Source of the DNA: Pieris napi
Lineage: Eukaryota; Arthropoda; Insecta; Lepidoptera; Pieridae
Direction: 5' to 3'
NCBI RefSeq assembly: GCF_905475465.1
Contig: NC_062247.1
Location: 10,540,001 to 10,604,000, forward strand
DNA: 64,000 nucleotides
Below the pieces are notes generated by a model, which made no database searches, was not told the origin of the DNA, and was given only the letters and a program-made list of their open reading frames with translations. The translations under genes and the position numbers were made by a program. Shown in pieces: positions 1 through 9,400 of this stretch; within the stretch, counting starts at the first letter, position 1, and each line of letters opens with the position of its first letter.

Positions 1-72
1 AATAGTTTTGTCTTTGATTAACATAACTCATTTAAATAAAACACTGTTTTGACCGGATTGAAGTTATGTATT

Positions 73-255
73 ATGCGCAGCTTGTTTCGGTGTAGCACCT
101 GTTTGACATGCTGTAGTTCCTCCTCGAGGTGGGCATCATCACAAAGACGTTGGGCTCTCTGAAACAAACATTTACCGGCAGAAAGCAGTTGTGAAGGAAC
201 TCGAGGAGGAACTACAGCATGTCAAACAGGTGCTACACCGAAACAAGCTGCGCAT
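73..255. repeat. Inverted repeat of PLE coding sequence (arms 73-128 and 200-255)
   Basis: The 56-bp arms match as reverse complements except near the outer edge. On the minus strand the left arm and its continuation to about 165 encode the expected PLE stretch LFQRAQRLCDDAHLEEEL. The plus-strand frame lacks the part just before LEEEL and jumps from QKAVVK to ELEEEL. The left arm therefore carries, in inverted orientation, residues deleted from the main frame. That is the signature of an insertion whose 5' end was inverted during integration. Confidence 0.85.
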
Positions 256-877
256 CCCCCGGCTACATCACAAAAACAAAAACAAGACACAAACAGTTCC
301 CCGCCAGCCAGCCTACTTGCCATATGTAAAGGGAGTTACAGATAGAATTAGCCGGATCCTAAAACGAGCTTCTATTCATACAATTTTCAAGCCGCACAAG
401 AAGATTCAGCAATTCCTAAGACCAATCAAAAGTAACACCCCATTGCAAGATGCAGGTATATACAAACTGGATTGCGACTGTGGCCTGTCTTACATAGGGC
501 AAACTAAACGCAATATGTCCAGCAGACTCAAAGAACACATTGCAGACATAAGACATAGACGACACACAAAATCAGCAGTCTGTGAACACATACTAGATAG
601 GCCTAATCACTACATACGCTTTGACCAACCGAAAGTACTTGCGAAAGAGAAAAGATTCTTCCCAAGATTGGTACGCGAAGCCATTGAAATCAAAAAACAC
701 CCCAATTTCAATAGAGAAGACGGCCTAAAATTGTCAAACACCTGGGATCCAATAATATCCAAATTAAAATCTCAAAAAGAAACACAATCCGCGAAAATAG
801 AGGACACCGTGAGCCATTTTTGCCAAAACCCTCCATCTTTTAGTCGATACCAACTCCGGGGAAATAAATACAGATAA
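191..877 (+). CDS. Penelope-like polyprotein, C-terminal part with GIY-YIG endonuclease (5'-truncated)
   Basis: The frame encodes about 228 residues matching the C-terminal third of Penelope-like polyproteins, which nick target DNA and prime reverse transcription. The segment LPYVKGVTDRISRILKR (43-59) is the conserved link after the reverse transcriptase. The GIY-YIG domain follows: GIY at 89-91, YIG at 101-103, the Arg of the SSRLKEH segment near 112, and the Glu-bearing REAIEI segment near 162-167. Cys95, Cys97, His126, Cys131 and His133 fit the CCHH zinc-binding pattern known in this endonuclease. The frame runs upstream of 191 without an ATG, so GTG at 191 is only a formal start. The reverse transcriptase core is missing, so this copy cannot move by itself. 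The stop at 875-877 looks natural, because a second copy at 49598-49706 ends the same way. Confidence 0.9.
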   Translation: MKELEEELQHVKQVLHRNKLRIPRLHHKNKNKTQTVPRQPAYLPYVKGVTDRISRILKRASIHTIFKPHKKIQQFLRPIKSNTPLQDAGIYKLDCDCGLSYIGQTKRNMSSRLKEHIADIRHRRHTKSAVCEHILDRPNHYIRFDQPKVLAKEKRFFPRLVREAIEIKKHPNFNREDGLKLSNTWDPIISKLKSQKETQSAKIEDTVSHFCQNPPSFSRYQLRGNKYR

Positions 878-1051
878 TGCAACTTTCTCTGCAGCTGTGA
901 TACTTCTTGACATTCAACATCGTTTGTCTTCAGTCACCGTGACCACGCACGCTGTAAAGCACGCGAAACGTCGGATAAATTTAAAATTATGTTAAATAGT
1001 TGTAAATTTATAATAATACATAACTTCAATCCGGTCAAAACAGTGTTTATA

Positions 1052-1256
1052 TTAATAGTTTATTAAATATTGGCAAAAAACTAAATGCCATTTTTTTTTC
1101 ATCTTTAATTGTCTATAATTTTTGCAATTTTTTATGTGCTAATACACGCTTTTAGCACATTTTTCTGGACGTCATTCCGGATCCAATGAGCTATCGCACA
1201 TAATTTTAAGAGTAGTATCTCTATTTTGTTCCATTTTCAACTTGTCGACTAGACTA
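1052..1256. repeat. Right two-thirds of MITE-like repeat M1
   Basis: About 205 bp matching 20846-21050 with only a few differences, including the shared outer end reading CTTGTCGACTAGACTA. The left third, with the other terminal inverted repeat, is absent. The break lies exactly where the Penelope-like copy ends. The simplest reading is that the PLE inserted into this repeat or is fused to it. Confidence 0.85.
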
Positions 1257-1780
1257 TGAATGCAATTTCGATGTAATACTCTCAATATCCGTAGCGCTGA
1301 TGTTGCAAAATTGAAGTCAGGATTCGCTATCACTATTGGAAGTTACGTACCGACGCTTTTGCAGAATGAATTCCTTAATTAATAAATAAATGATAAGACA
1401 CTATGACAGATCAAAATAATAACTACTCATATAAAGAATGATTGAATTGGTTACTGCTACGTACTATATACGGAATAACTAATAAGTAAAACTATTCCTT
1501 GGCGGTTTAAATGGAAGTTTAAAGTTTGAAGAACTTAGAACTTACCTAATGTTCTTAGCAGCCTTAATAACTTAATAGTCAGTTCCTATAATTACTTGTA
1601 CTTGGTTGTTAACCGGTTGAATATACTCTTAATTAAATAAGTTACTATAAGTCTTTAGCTACTGCAATTATTATTAATCAAAATCACTAAAGTTATGTTC
1701 GTGGATATAATTAAAGCTACATTTACTGCAGATTAATAGTACTTATAATAATAACCGTACTGTAGGCATTTAATTCCCTA
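1257..1780. other. AT-rich stretch, no feature seen
   Basis: No frame, repeat copy or recognisable site. It is low-GC sequence of the kind found in introns and between genes elsewhere in the window. Confidence 0.5.
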
Positions 1781-2527
1781 TTAAAGACTATTAAATAATA
1801 AGAAATAGCACCTTTCAAAGAAAACATCTGAGCCATCTGAATCGCTGCGAGGTAATATTAGTTTGGGTAAAACCATTCCTTTCTTTCGCCTGCCCCGAAT
1901 TCCTGAGGGCGCCGGCCATTGTAGTTCACTGGTTGCCATCGGGCTATGTGGGCTTAAAATAGTTAGTCGCCTCTCAGGCGGGGGCAAGCTTAGCTGTTGT
2001 AAGGCGCGCCGCTCCGTACTTGCGAACAATCCTCGTCTCTTTTCCGCATTCCCCATATCCTCCCCAGAGAGAGCCCTTCGTGCTGGCGCACCTCTCGTCT
2101 CGCGAACATCTCTTTCGCTAGCTGTTAGAAATGAGCTGCGATGAATGCGAACAGATGTACACGAGCTGGCAGGGCGCGCCGGCGACGAATCTTTACTTGG
2201 ACGTAGACTCTCCATTGATCGTGCAGTTTCTACGCGCGCAGCTGCCAAGTACTGACCACTAGTTATCGTTGTCTGCGCTACCTCACATTCCTCCTGACTA
2301 GAACTAGAAGTACCACTTCGCGAGAATGTGCTGGTTTTTGATACAAAGCTTCTATCACTAAACTGTGCCGCTGATATGCTAGACGTGTTCGCATCGGTTG
2401 ACTCAGCAGACGCCTGCTTCAGAACTACACCTTCCTCTAAAGAAGAATGAACGACCCGAGTGTTAAGCGAACTAAAAGCGGCGAGCTTTGGTCGCCAAAC
2501 CTTCCTTTCATCTTCATCTTCCTCCAT
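1781..2527 (-). CDS. Hypothetical serine-rich protein, probably a first coding exon
   Basis: A 248-codon frame in a GC-rich block (about 1860-2520) that stands out from its AT-rich surroundings, as coding exons do. I do not recognise the protein. It begins with an acidic stretch (MEEDEDE), then is rich in Ser, Arg, Ala and Pro, with a poly-Ser run near residue 75, SPHSP near 193 and an acidic SDSDGSD near 229. No membrane segment or folded domain is evident, so it looks disordered. The ATG at 2527 is the first Met after an in-frame TAG about 36 nt upstream. The last residues become hydrophobic and AT-rich after FFER. A possible donor (AAAG then GTGCTA, exon end about 1812) suggests the true exon stops there and later exons lie left of the window. 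It could also be a short complete gene. Confidence 0.55.
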   Translation of the reverse strand: MEEDEDERKVWRPKLAAFSSLNTRVVHSSLEEGVVLKQASAESTDANTSSISAAQFSDRSFVSKTSTFSRSGTSSSSQEECEVAQTTITSGQYLAAARVETARSMESLRPSKDSSPARPASSCTSVRIHRSSFLTASERDVRETRGAPARRALSGEDMGNAEKRRGLFASTERRALQQLSLPPPERRLTILSPHSPMATSELQWPAPSGIRGRRKKGMVLPKLILPRSDSDGSDVFFERCYFLLFNSL

Positions 2528-2587
2528 TTCTACAAATTTCCTAACTACACGGTCACCACACTAATACACCATTTAAGATTTGATACA

Positions 2588-2593
2588 TTTATT
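2588..2593 (-). terminator. Polyadenylation signal AATAAA (minus strand)
   Basis: The plus strand reads TTTATT. It lies about 22 nt beyond the stop of the short terminal-exon-like frame (stop near 2615) and about 260 nt beyond the stop of the 114-aa frame. Spacing fits a cleavage site near 2570, just before the ATG of the 248-aa frame. Confidence 0.45.
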
Positions 2594-2614
2594 GATTAAA
2601 AACTTATAATAAAT

Positions 2615-2690
2615 TTAGAACATAGAATAAGGAACACTGTACACAGTCTTTATCACTCCACAAGAGCACCTCACTTCAATCAAACGGCAC
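2615..2690 (-). CDS. Candidate terminal coding exon
   Basis: The minus strand shows a textbook acceptor (CTGCCTTTTGTTACAG, AG at 2692-2691). Downstream of it one frame stays open for about 24 codons to a TAA, with AATAAA close behind. The encoded tail is short and cysteine-bearing (CRLIEVRCSCG near its start). This frame needs two nucleotides from the upstream exon. The exon at 58675-58826 ends in exactly that phase, as would many others, so the partner is unproven. The alternative is that the exon is 3' UTR of the 114-aa gene or 5' UTR of the 248-aa gene. Confidence 0.4.
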
Positions 2691-2848
2691 CTGTAACAAA
2701 AGGCAGGTATTATAAGTATCAATTCAATAAAATAAAATAATAAAATTTCGTAAATCCACGATTCAACTCGAACTACAAAAATAGTTATGGTTATTATAAA
2801 CTTTAACACGCTTACACGAGTTTCAACATAAATGCTATATAACCTTAC
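2691..2848 (-). other. Candidate 158-bp intron
   Basis: The donor is CAT|GTAAGG (GT at 2848-2847), only 5 nt after the stop of the 114-aa frame. The acceptor is the pyrimidine-rich TTTTGTTACAG|G. If used, it sits in the 3' UTR of the 114-aa transcript and joins it to the exon carrying the 248-aa frame. The acceptor is strong; the donor is good but its position after a stop is unusual. Confidence 0.45.
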
Positions 2849-2853
2849 ATGAG

Positions 2854-3198
2854 TTAATTGGCTGCTTTAGAATCAAGCGCGAGTTGGCCCGCCTCATTCG
2901 CACAATCCGTCAGGGCCTTAAGTTGGTCCGCATTCAAACCAGATGCCTTCACCTTCACATCTGCACTTTTTGAATGTTCTTTGCTCTCGCTACTCGATTC
3001 AACACTCTTTGTTGTTTTATTTCCGAATTGATCGATGAATGTTTCTTCCTCATACTCTTCTTCGTAGCTCTCTTGGTATGACTCTCGGAATTCCTGTCGA
3101 GCTTGTATGCTAACCGTTCCTGTCGTTTTTTTCTCTTGAATCATTTGATCCATGGTCTGTTTGACCAGTTGTTGGCCGGCTTCCAAACGCTCAGACAT
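2854..3198 (-). CDS. Hypothetical 114-aa acidic, helix-prone protein with heat-shock-type promoter
   Basis: A complete frame with ATG at 3198 (A at -3) and TAA at 2854. I do not recognise the family. The protein is hydrophilic and highly charged. It has an amphipathic N-terminal part rich in Gln/Glu/Lys (about 1-35), an acidic Tyr/Glu segment with the repeated pattern ESYQESYEEEYEEE (about 39-52), a Ser/Glu/Lys stretch (about 65-80), and an Ala/Leu-rich helical C-terminus. There is no signal peptide or membrane segment, so a soluble intracellular protein is likely. Base composition is clearly more GC-rich than the flanks. Upstream on the same strand are a TATA box (3337-3343) and a cluster of heat-shock elements (3454-3570), which suggests stress-inducible expression. 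No intron breaks the frame, as is common for heat-inducible genes, but a donor follows the stop directly. Confidence 0.7.
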   Translation of the reverse strand: MSERLEAGQQLVKQTMDQMIQEKKTTGTVSIQARQEFRESYQESYEEEYEEETFIDQFGNKTTKSVESSSESKEHSKSADVKVKASGLNADQLKALTDCANEAGQLALDSKAAN

Positions 3199-3336
3199 TG
3201 TTATGTGGGTTATCTAAAATTGTTAAATATTTTTTAGTTTTAAATAACTTGTTTGTCGTGTAAAACTGTCAAAATTAATTGGAATTATGGATCGAAAACT
3301 TCTAAAGACATATAAACGATAATTCATTACAAAGGA

Positions 3337-3343
3337 TTTTATA
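3337..3343 (-). promoter_or_regulatory. TATA box of the 114-aa gene
   Basis: The minus strand reads TATAAAA, placing a start site near 3312 and giving a 5' UTR of about 110 nt before the ATG at 3198. TATA-like words are frequent in AT-rich DNA. Support comes from its position between the heat-shock elements and the gene. Confidence 0.45.
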
Positions 3344-3453
3344 TTGATATAAAGAAATTTCGACAGTTGGATTATTGCCAATTGCGTTTCGCAACTTTGA
3401 TTTGTTTGATGTGTACAAAAATATTAACTTTACGAGGTATGTTCTATACAGCG

Positions 3454-3570
3454 TTCTCGAAAAGTTTTTATTCTCGAAATAAGGCGCTGTTTGTCTTTTG
3501 TTGATTGATGTTCTAGAAAAGCCCGGGAATGTATCGTTTACAACGCAGTAAAGAACCTTGAAGAAACTTC
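3454..3570 (-). promoter_or_regulatory. Heat-shock element cluster
   Basis: Four perfect HSF inverted-pair cores lie in 117 bp: TTCTCGAA (3454-3461), TTCTCGAA (3471-3478), TTCTAGAA (3511-3518) and GAAACTTC (3563-3570). Extra single GAA or TTC units occur at about 3527, 3553 and 3578. HSF trimers bind alternating GAA/TTC units at 5-bp steps. The cluster lies about 110-230 bp upstream of the TATA box of the 114-aa gene. Confidence 0.6.
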
Positions 3571-3599
3571 ACAATTGTTCTTAAATTTCATCTACGGTA

Positions 3600-4795
3600 A
3601 TTACGCTCAAATATTTAAAACAACTTGTTAGCGATTGTTAAAGTTGTTGAATAGATAACGGCGTAACAAAATGGGAAAACGATTTTCGTTTTGGCTTTAT
3701 TTCAATCACGTTTCAAAGCGGAATTTCACAGAAAATGACACGAGTTTAAATTATTCAAAAAAGGAATTTAAAATCGAACTATAGCTACCTGCAGTTAACT
3801 ACCTATAGTTTCACAAAATCACTTTTTATTTATTGGTAGAACTTATTCAATGGAAAGCTCGCGGTGAACTGAAGAATCGTTTCGTCTTTGTTTCGCGTTG
3901 AAACTTTGCGTAGGCGTCGTAACGTCCAGTCTGCGCCCGCGCCGAAATAACTACATGCGCTGGCAAATTAGCTGAATCATGTAATTAATTCCAATTTTGA
4001 CAATTACTATTATGAACGATACCAGGAAATTGCAATTAGATTGGCGTAGTGATTGGGATATCGTTGGCGTTTCGCCGTGGTATACAGCCAAGATTCGTAG
4101 TATCTGAACGAAAATAAGTATTATACTAAATTATTTTATAATGAACGATGCTACTATATAAGTCGTAATCAAATAAAGTATATTTATCTAAATTTTTAAT
4201 TGTATATTTGACAGAGGTGTACATTTTTAAAGAGTAGGCGGGGCCTAATCTTTATAAGGAAATGAGAAAAAAACTAACATAACTTTATACATACCTGTCA
4301 GTATCATGATCGTGACAGCTTATATTATCTATGTACCCTTAATTCCCTTTTATATCGTTTAATATATGTAAAATAATCTATATATCTTAACTTAGACGGC
4401 TTTTGAACTTATTACGTTGTTAAGAAAAATCAATTGGTTTAGTTGTTCAGGTATTTTTGAGTTTAATTTTTTAATAGCCTTGTATCATTCTCGAAAATAA
4501 TTTTAATTTTTTAACGATTATTTTTGGAAGTTTTAAATGCAGTACCTTGTATGCGTCAAAAAACGCAGATATGAGAGGCAATGACGCGTTAGCGGTAAAC
4601 AAAAATTATTGGCAAAGATTCATGTGAGTCACTCTATGATTCCTCCTTAATGGAATTCGATAGTCATGTACGTCATTATATATGTACATACAGATATAGC
4701 ACTTCTTGTACTGTCAGACTGAGATGGTATAAGTGCCAGAATTGATAGCGCACCTATTTTTTTATAGAACAAACGCGCAAGAGGCCACCATTGTT
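3600..4795. other. Intergenic, with a GC-rich promoter-like patch at about 3850-3960
   Basis: Most of this is AT-rich with no feature. The patch at 3850-3960 is CpG-rich and on the minus strand contains TTCAGTT, a good arthropod initiator, near 3870. Donor-like sequences (CTATAG|GTAGTT and CTGCAG|GTAGCT) follow near 3780-3810. It could be an alternative upstream promoter and non-coding exon for the minus-strand frames below 3.2 kb. No protein supports this. Confidence 0.3.
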
Positions 4796-4965
4796 AAGTG
4801 ATATCGCCCATGGACACTCAATGCCAGAAGGCTCGCGAGTGCGTTTCCGGCCTTTTAAGAATTGCTACGCTCTTTTCTTGAAGTCGAATTGGTTCAAAAA
4901 TATTTCAGTGGGCACCTGGTTCCACATAGTGGTGGTGCGCGGCAAAAACTGTCGTAAAAAACACT
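4796..4965 (-). repeat. LINE 3'-end fragment, family A
   Basis: On the minus strand the sequence matches the 23101-23290 copy: the CCGCGCACCACCACTATGTGG start, the MWNQ(L/V)PTE segment and the GTGTCCATGGGCG tail. It is the degraded C-terminal end of a non-LTR reverse transcriptase plus 3' UTR. Several indels break the frame. Confidence 0.7.
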
Positions 4966-5264
4966 TAGTTGTACATAGATATATACGGTAAATAGAGAAT
5001 ATTCCAATAAATACTATCCGATTTGCATTATTATATATTGTATATTTTAAAAGGTAAAGGAACCACTTTTGTTTTTATTATAACTCTTCAAAAAACCAAC
5101 TGATGGTATTTAAATTTACACATCCCAATTTTTATATAAATATAATTAGATAATGTATTTAGTACCTTACTTATATTACTTATATAAAAATTTCTAGTAT
5201 ACATCAAGATGCACAGATAACAGGTGGACTTTATCCACCCATCCACACATTTATATATATGGAA

Positions 5265-5485
5265 AAGCCAATAGGGGAAGAAGAAGACGGTGTTCTTAAA
5301 TTTGGGTAGAAGATATAGAAGCGTCAAGAAGCGAATGGAGAAAGAAAGCTATGGATAGAGAAGTTTGGAAAAAGCTGGAGGAGGTCTATACTCGTGAAAG
5401 GGTAACAATAACTAGTAACAAATCAAAACTGTATATTAAATATTTGTAAAGATTGGAAATAAACGGGCTTTATTATTATTATTAA
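5265..5485 (+). pseudogene. Non-LTR retrotransposon reverse transcriptase C-terminal remnant
   Basis: Translation gives WVEDIEASRSEWRKKAMDRE, followed by VWKKLEEVYTRE and a stop. This is the conserved W..DI....W...A.DR..W....EA. end of many LINE polyproteins. A 3' UTR with an ATT microsatellite follows, as expected for a LINE tail. Only the last 60 or so codons are present, with a frame break upstream near 5300. Confidence 0.65.
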
Positions 5486-6260
5486 TTTCTAAAATAAGAC
5501 GCTAAGATTGAGCTTTGACTTCGATAATATAAAATACATATTAAGGTCCTAACAATAGTTATAAAAACAATATGGAGGTATTAAGGTCATAGAACATACT
5601 ACTACATGGCTAGTTTTAGCGGTGAGAGCTTTTTGAAAGCTTACTGCAATCCGTATATTGACAAAGGGGAGACTTACAGTTGAATATAGCTGTAGCGATG
5701 TAGCTGTGCATTCACTGAAATACTCAATAACGATTTCTCGTTGTTAGGCGCGTTTACGGCATTACTGGCTCAACGCTTTAAATTCCAAAATTCAAACAGT
5801 ATTAACGTAGAAATTTGTATGGAGGTCTATAAAGTATAATACAAATTATCCATTCGATTTTATTGTTTATAATAGAAATTAGTGTTTATTTATTGTTGAA
5901 TAAAACAATTTTCAGTGTAAAATTAAACTTATTACCATTAAATGTGTTGTTATGTGAAACTAGCTAATAAAGTTATTCAGATTTTTGAAAATATGAAAAC
6001 ATAATAATTAAAATCCATCAATAGCTTAAAGAATCCCTAATTTAAAATTTGTGGAGTTTGTCCTCTATAACTTAATCGATCGGGATTTAAGCTGAATTGT
6101 TCCTGGCGTAGATATCGGATTGACAGACGAATTTGCTTCTTATTTTATTATAATTCAATTTTTAAATTATGTTTGTGATTAAATTACGAAACTTTCCCAA
6201 ACATGCTCCCTTTACTACCCATATATAATAAAGTATAGCAGTAATTTGATTAATATATAT
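5486..6260. other. AT-rich stretch, no feature seen
   Basis: No frame above background and no repeat shared with the rest of the window. Confidence 0.5.
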
Positions 6261-6261
6261 G

Positions 6262-6490
6262 TATACTAGTGGACCCCACAGACGTTGTCCTGCATGATAT
6301 TTCAAGCGATTAGGATATTAAACAAAGTATGAAAGTACCGACTGCAGCGCCATCTGCCGGGCTGATTTGTGAATCTAAACCATTCCCAGATCCCCTTAAA
6401 CACACACAAAAAATTTCATCAAAATCGGTCCAGTCGTTTGAGAGAAGTTCAGTGGCATACACACTCACAGAAGAATTATATATATAAAGA
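6262..6490 (+). repeat. RTE-type LINE/SINE tail fragment
   Basis: Contains the phrase AAATCGGTCCAGTCGTTTG and ends in a TATATATA-AAGA tail, the hallmark of RTE-like tails in insects. A related tail (AATCGGTCCAGTCATGCTC) lies at 19150-19232. Recognised from the motif and from the two copies in the window. Confidence 0.5.
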
Positions 6491-6495
6491 TTGTC

Positions 6496-9400
6496 ATTAT
6501 ATGTAATTTCGTGTTAACTGTAACTTAAATATTAATTTACGCAAGAGTTTTTTTGGGCCATTTTAAAATAAAAAGGTATTTAGAATTAAATTATAAGGTC
6601 TGTTAACGTTATTTATTGACTTTTAGTTTCGAAAAATAGCACGAAAGCTTAAAAGCCTAACTTGATACTTATAATGAAATATCATCCAATTATAACAATA
6701 TCCAATATGTACGAGCCCAACAATATCTTTTTATTAATATCAGTGTAAAGAGTGAGTTTAGTCGACGTGAAAAATTAAGACACCAGCGTCGCTTTAAACC
6801 TTTGGATGACACGTATCTGTTATAGTAATGTATATTTTTATAGGTAAATGACTAATACACACACACACAGCGTTTGACCTACTTCGTCGTTTTATAAGCT
6901 TTAAGCAAGTCCATGAAACGCACATAACAAGATATATGTATTTCACACAATTGTGTAATACATAGCATGTGTTTGAAATATTAATGAGACAGCTATGTTA
7001 AAGTTCGCTAACCCAGTGTTCGCCTTGACGTCAGTCATATTGCGGTGCTTATATCAATTTCTTTGAACAATAACTGTATAGAACATAGTCATGTTTTTAT
7101 CAAAGTTAAAAAATAACTTTTAAAGTTCATTCTTTCGTTTTAATTATATCGCGCATGTATAGATTGACCAATAAAAATACTGCGTTAAGACAAAAGGAAT
7201 ATGTCAAACGTGCATTCATTAAAATGAAACTTTTGAACTGACATTTTTTTCGTCGAGAATAAAACCTATCACCGATAGTTTTCAGGAAACTTCAGTTTTT
7301 ATCTCTTGGTATCGTGAACGTCTTACTTACGTTGAAATTAAGAAGAATACACAATTCCAAACCTTGCCTAATTGGACTCCTTTTAATGATATATTTTAGT
7401 TTATGTTAAGTTTAGTTATTTATTTCAATTTCAATATATTATTTTATTATTATACTTATAATACATATTGTATCTAGATAATTAAAATGAAAAAAAAAAA
7501 AATTAATCAAAGTATATTCCAAAATCAACTTAGAACATGTTAAATGTCGAATTCAAATAAATATTTGTTTATTTTAGCCAAAAAGAGACTTTATTTATAA
7601 CTTTAATATTTTTTTGTTATTGTAATATGAATGGAGTATCATTTATTGGTACTGCAGTATAATCCTTACATAATAAATAGAACACTAAACATTGATATTA
7701 AATAAATAATTAATTTTGGTATACATATAAGTAATGTTTATACCAAAATCATTGTAAAACTTTTAAAAGGTTGAATCAAACATAACTTTAACAACACATA
7801 ACGTAAATTTTAAATTGGTAATGTGTTTTCTTTTTGTGTTATTGTGATGTAAAGTATTTATGGAGTCAAATATATGTAACATTTATTAAAATTTATGTAG
7901 ATTGAATTAAAATCTGATATAATCTAAGAAACATCCGAAAGTACTTCTGCGTTAACCCCTAGGGTACCATCATCAAGATGGTATTATGTAGAAACTCTAA
8001 ACTTGGGTAGAGATAGATAATATAGATGCCAAACAGCCCAACATATTTCATTGCAATACTCCAAGCTAAATGAAATTTCTGAAAGTTTTACTGAAAATAA
8101 AATATAACTCTCACGTTTCTATTTAAAAAAAAAACATTGAAATTGCAACAAAGCATTATTATTGAAGCGAGAAACGCGATGCGCTTCGTACGTAAAAATA
8201 CTATTTCTGGATATCCATGCTCGGTGCTCAGTATTATTTACTTAGAATATAGTTGGACACATACTAGTCTGCTTATATTAAAACTTTTGTGCGGGAATTT
8301 GTGAGAAACATTGCATACATTTTATACAATTAGGTTGATTTTAGTTAGAGTTTTTAATCATGTGAAGTGTATGGGGTGGAGGATGATACTATGAATTAAG
8401 GGTATATTTTTTGAGGATGTAATGTAAATAAATAAATAAATCATGTAATAAAGATTGATGAAATCTACGGTGCATAGTATAAACTTCAATGATGTTGCAC
8501 CGGGCGTTAGCGTACATGTGGTAACTTCTTGTTGAGTTAAGACTATTCAACTAGAATAAATATTGTCTCACGAACATCGAATGCCAGACCTCCAAATTGA
8601 AGCTGCGTCTATTACGCCACAGAGCTAATGAGTAATCTAGAACAGTTTTCCCTACTTCAACTAAAAGTTTTCCAAAAATTCCAAAATTGCTTTTTCATCT
8701 AGTTTAGATGAAGATTTTTACATTCCACTTTTAGATAACCACTGAAATTCTACACTGCAATATTTAATCCCAATTTATGAAGGCTGTTCAAGACTTCGGG
8801 CTAATAAATGAGATACCTCACTCACCTGGCCATTTTGCCTCGTGATTTATGTAAGTTATCTGACCTTTGGTTAACCTTTAACACCTTAGAAATTGTAGGT
8901 TGTGGTGCATCGCTATGAGGCACGCAACACACTTCCGTCACCCTGATGAGTATCAGCTGAGTTTATTAGGTCAAGTTCTACATATAGTATATATTATTTA
9001 TTTATGTCGGAAATAGATATACCTAAACTTATTTTTATTTATTATACTGGAGTTCCTCGGAGAATTTAAAGAGAGCCCGGAAGTCGAGGCTTGAATAAAT
9101 TTTTGTAAGATTTAAAGTTACAGTTGGTGCGATATAAGTATTTCAAAAGGAATTACTTAATCATTTCGAACTATATATATACATAGAAATTTAGAAAGAC
9201 ATTTATTGGGCACAAAAATAATTTAAACAATGATATACTTAGAAAATATAAAGAGATACTCAGCATAAGGTGTTACGCTTGGAGACTACTGCTGTAATGT
9301 GATAGTAGTATAAAATAAAAAAAAAACAACTTACTGAATAAACAGAGAACAAAATCTGAACACAGAACACATAAAACAAGAACATAGAGTGAGAACGATG

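Larger units (their letters stand above)
1..1050 (+). mobile_element. Penelope-like element, 5'-rearranged copy 1
   Basis: This is the 3' half of a Penelope-like retroelement. It has a GIY-YIG reading frame (191-877), a 3' UTR of about 170 bp (878-1048), and an inverted copy of the element's 3' tip at the left end. Positions 39-74 are the reverse complement of about 1014-1049. Between the inverted tip and the frame lies a segment (73-165) holding an inverted piece of the element's own coding sequence. Positions 1-38 resemble the flanks of two other copies in the window, so the element or its usual context may start before the window. The right end abuts a MITE-like repeat at about 1050. Identification rests on the encoded protein and on three further copies here. 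Confidence 0.9.

Noticed and set aside
1863..2144. 93-codon plus-strand frame
   Set aside because: It is antisense to the 248-aa minus-strand frame, which has the better composition and upstream context.
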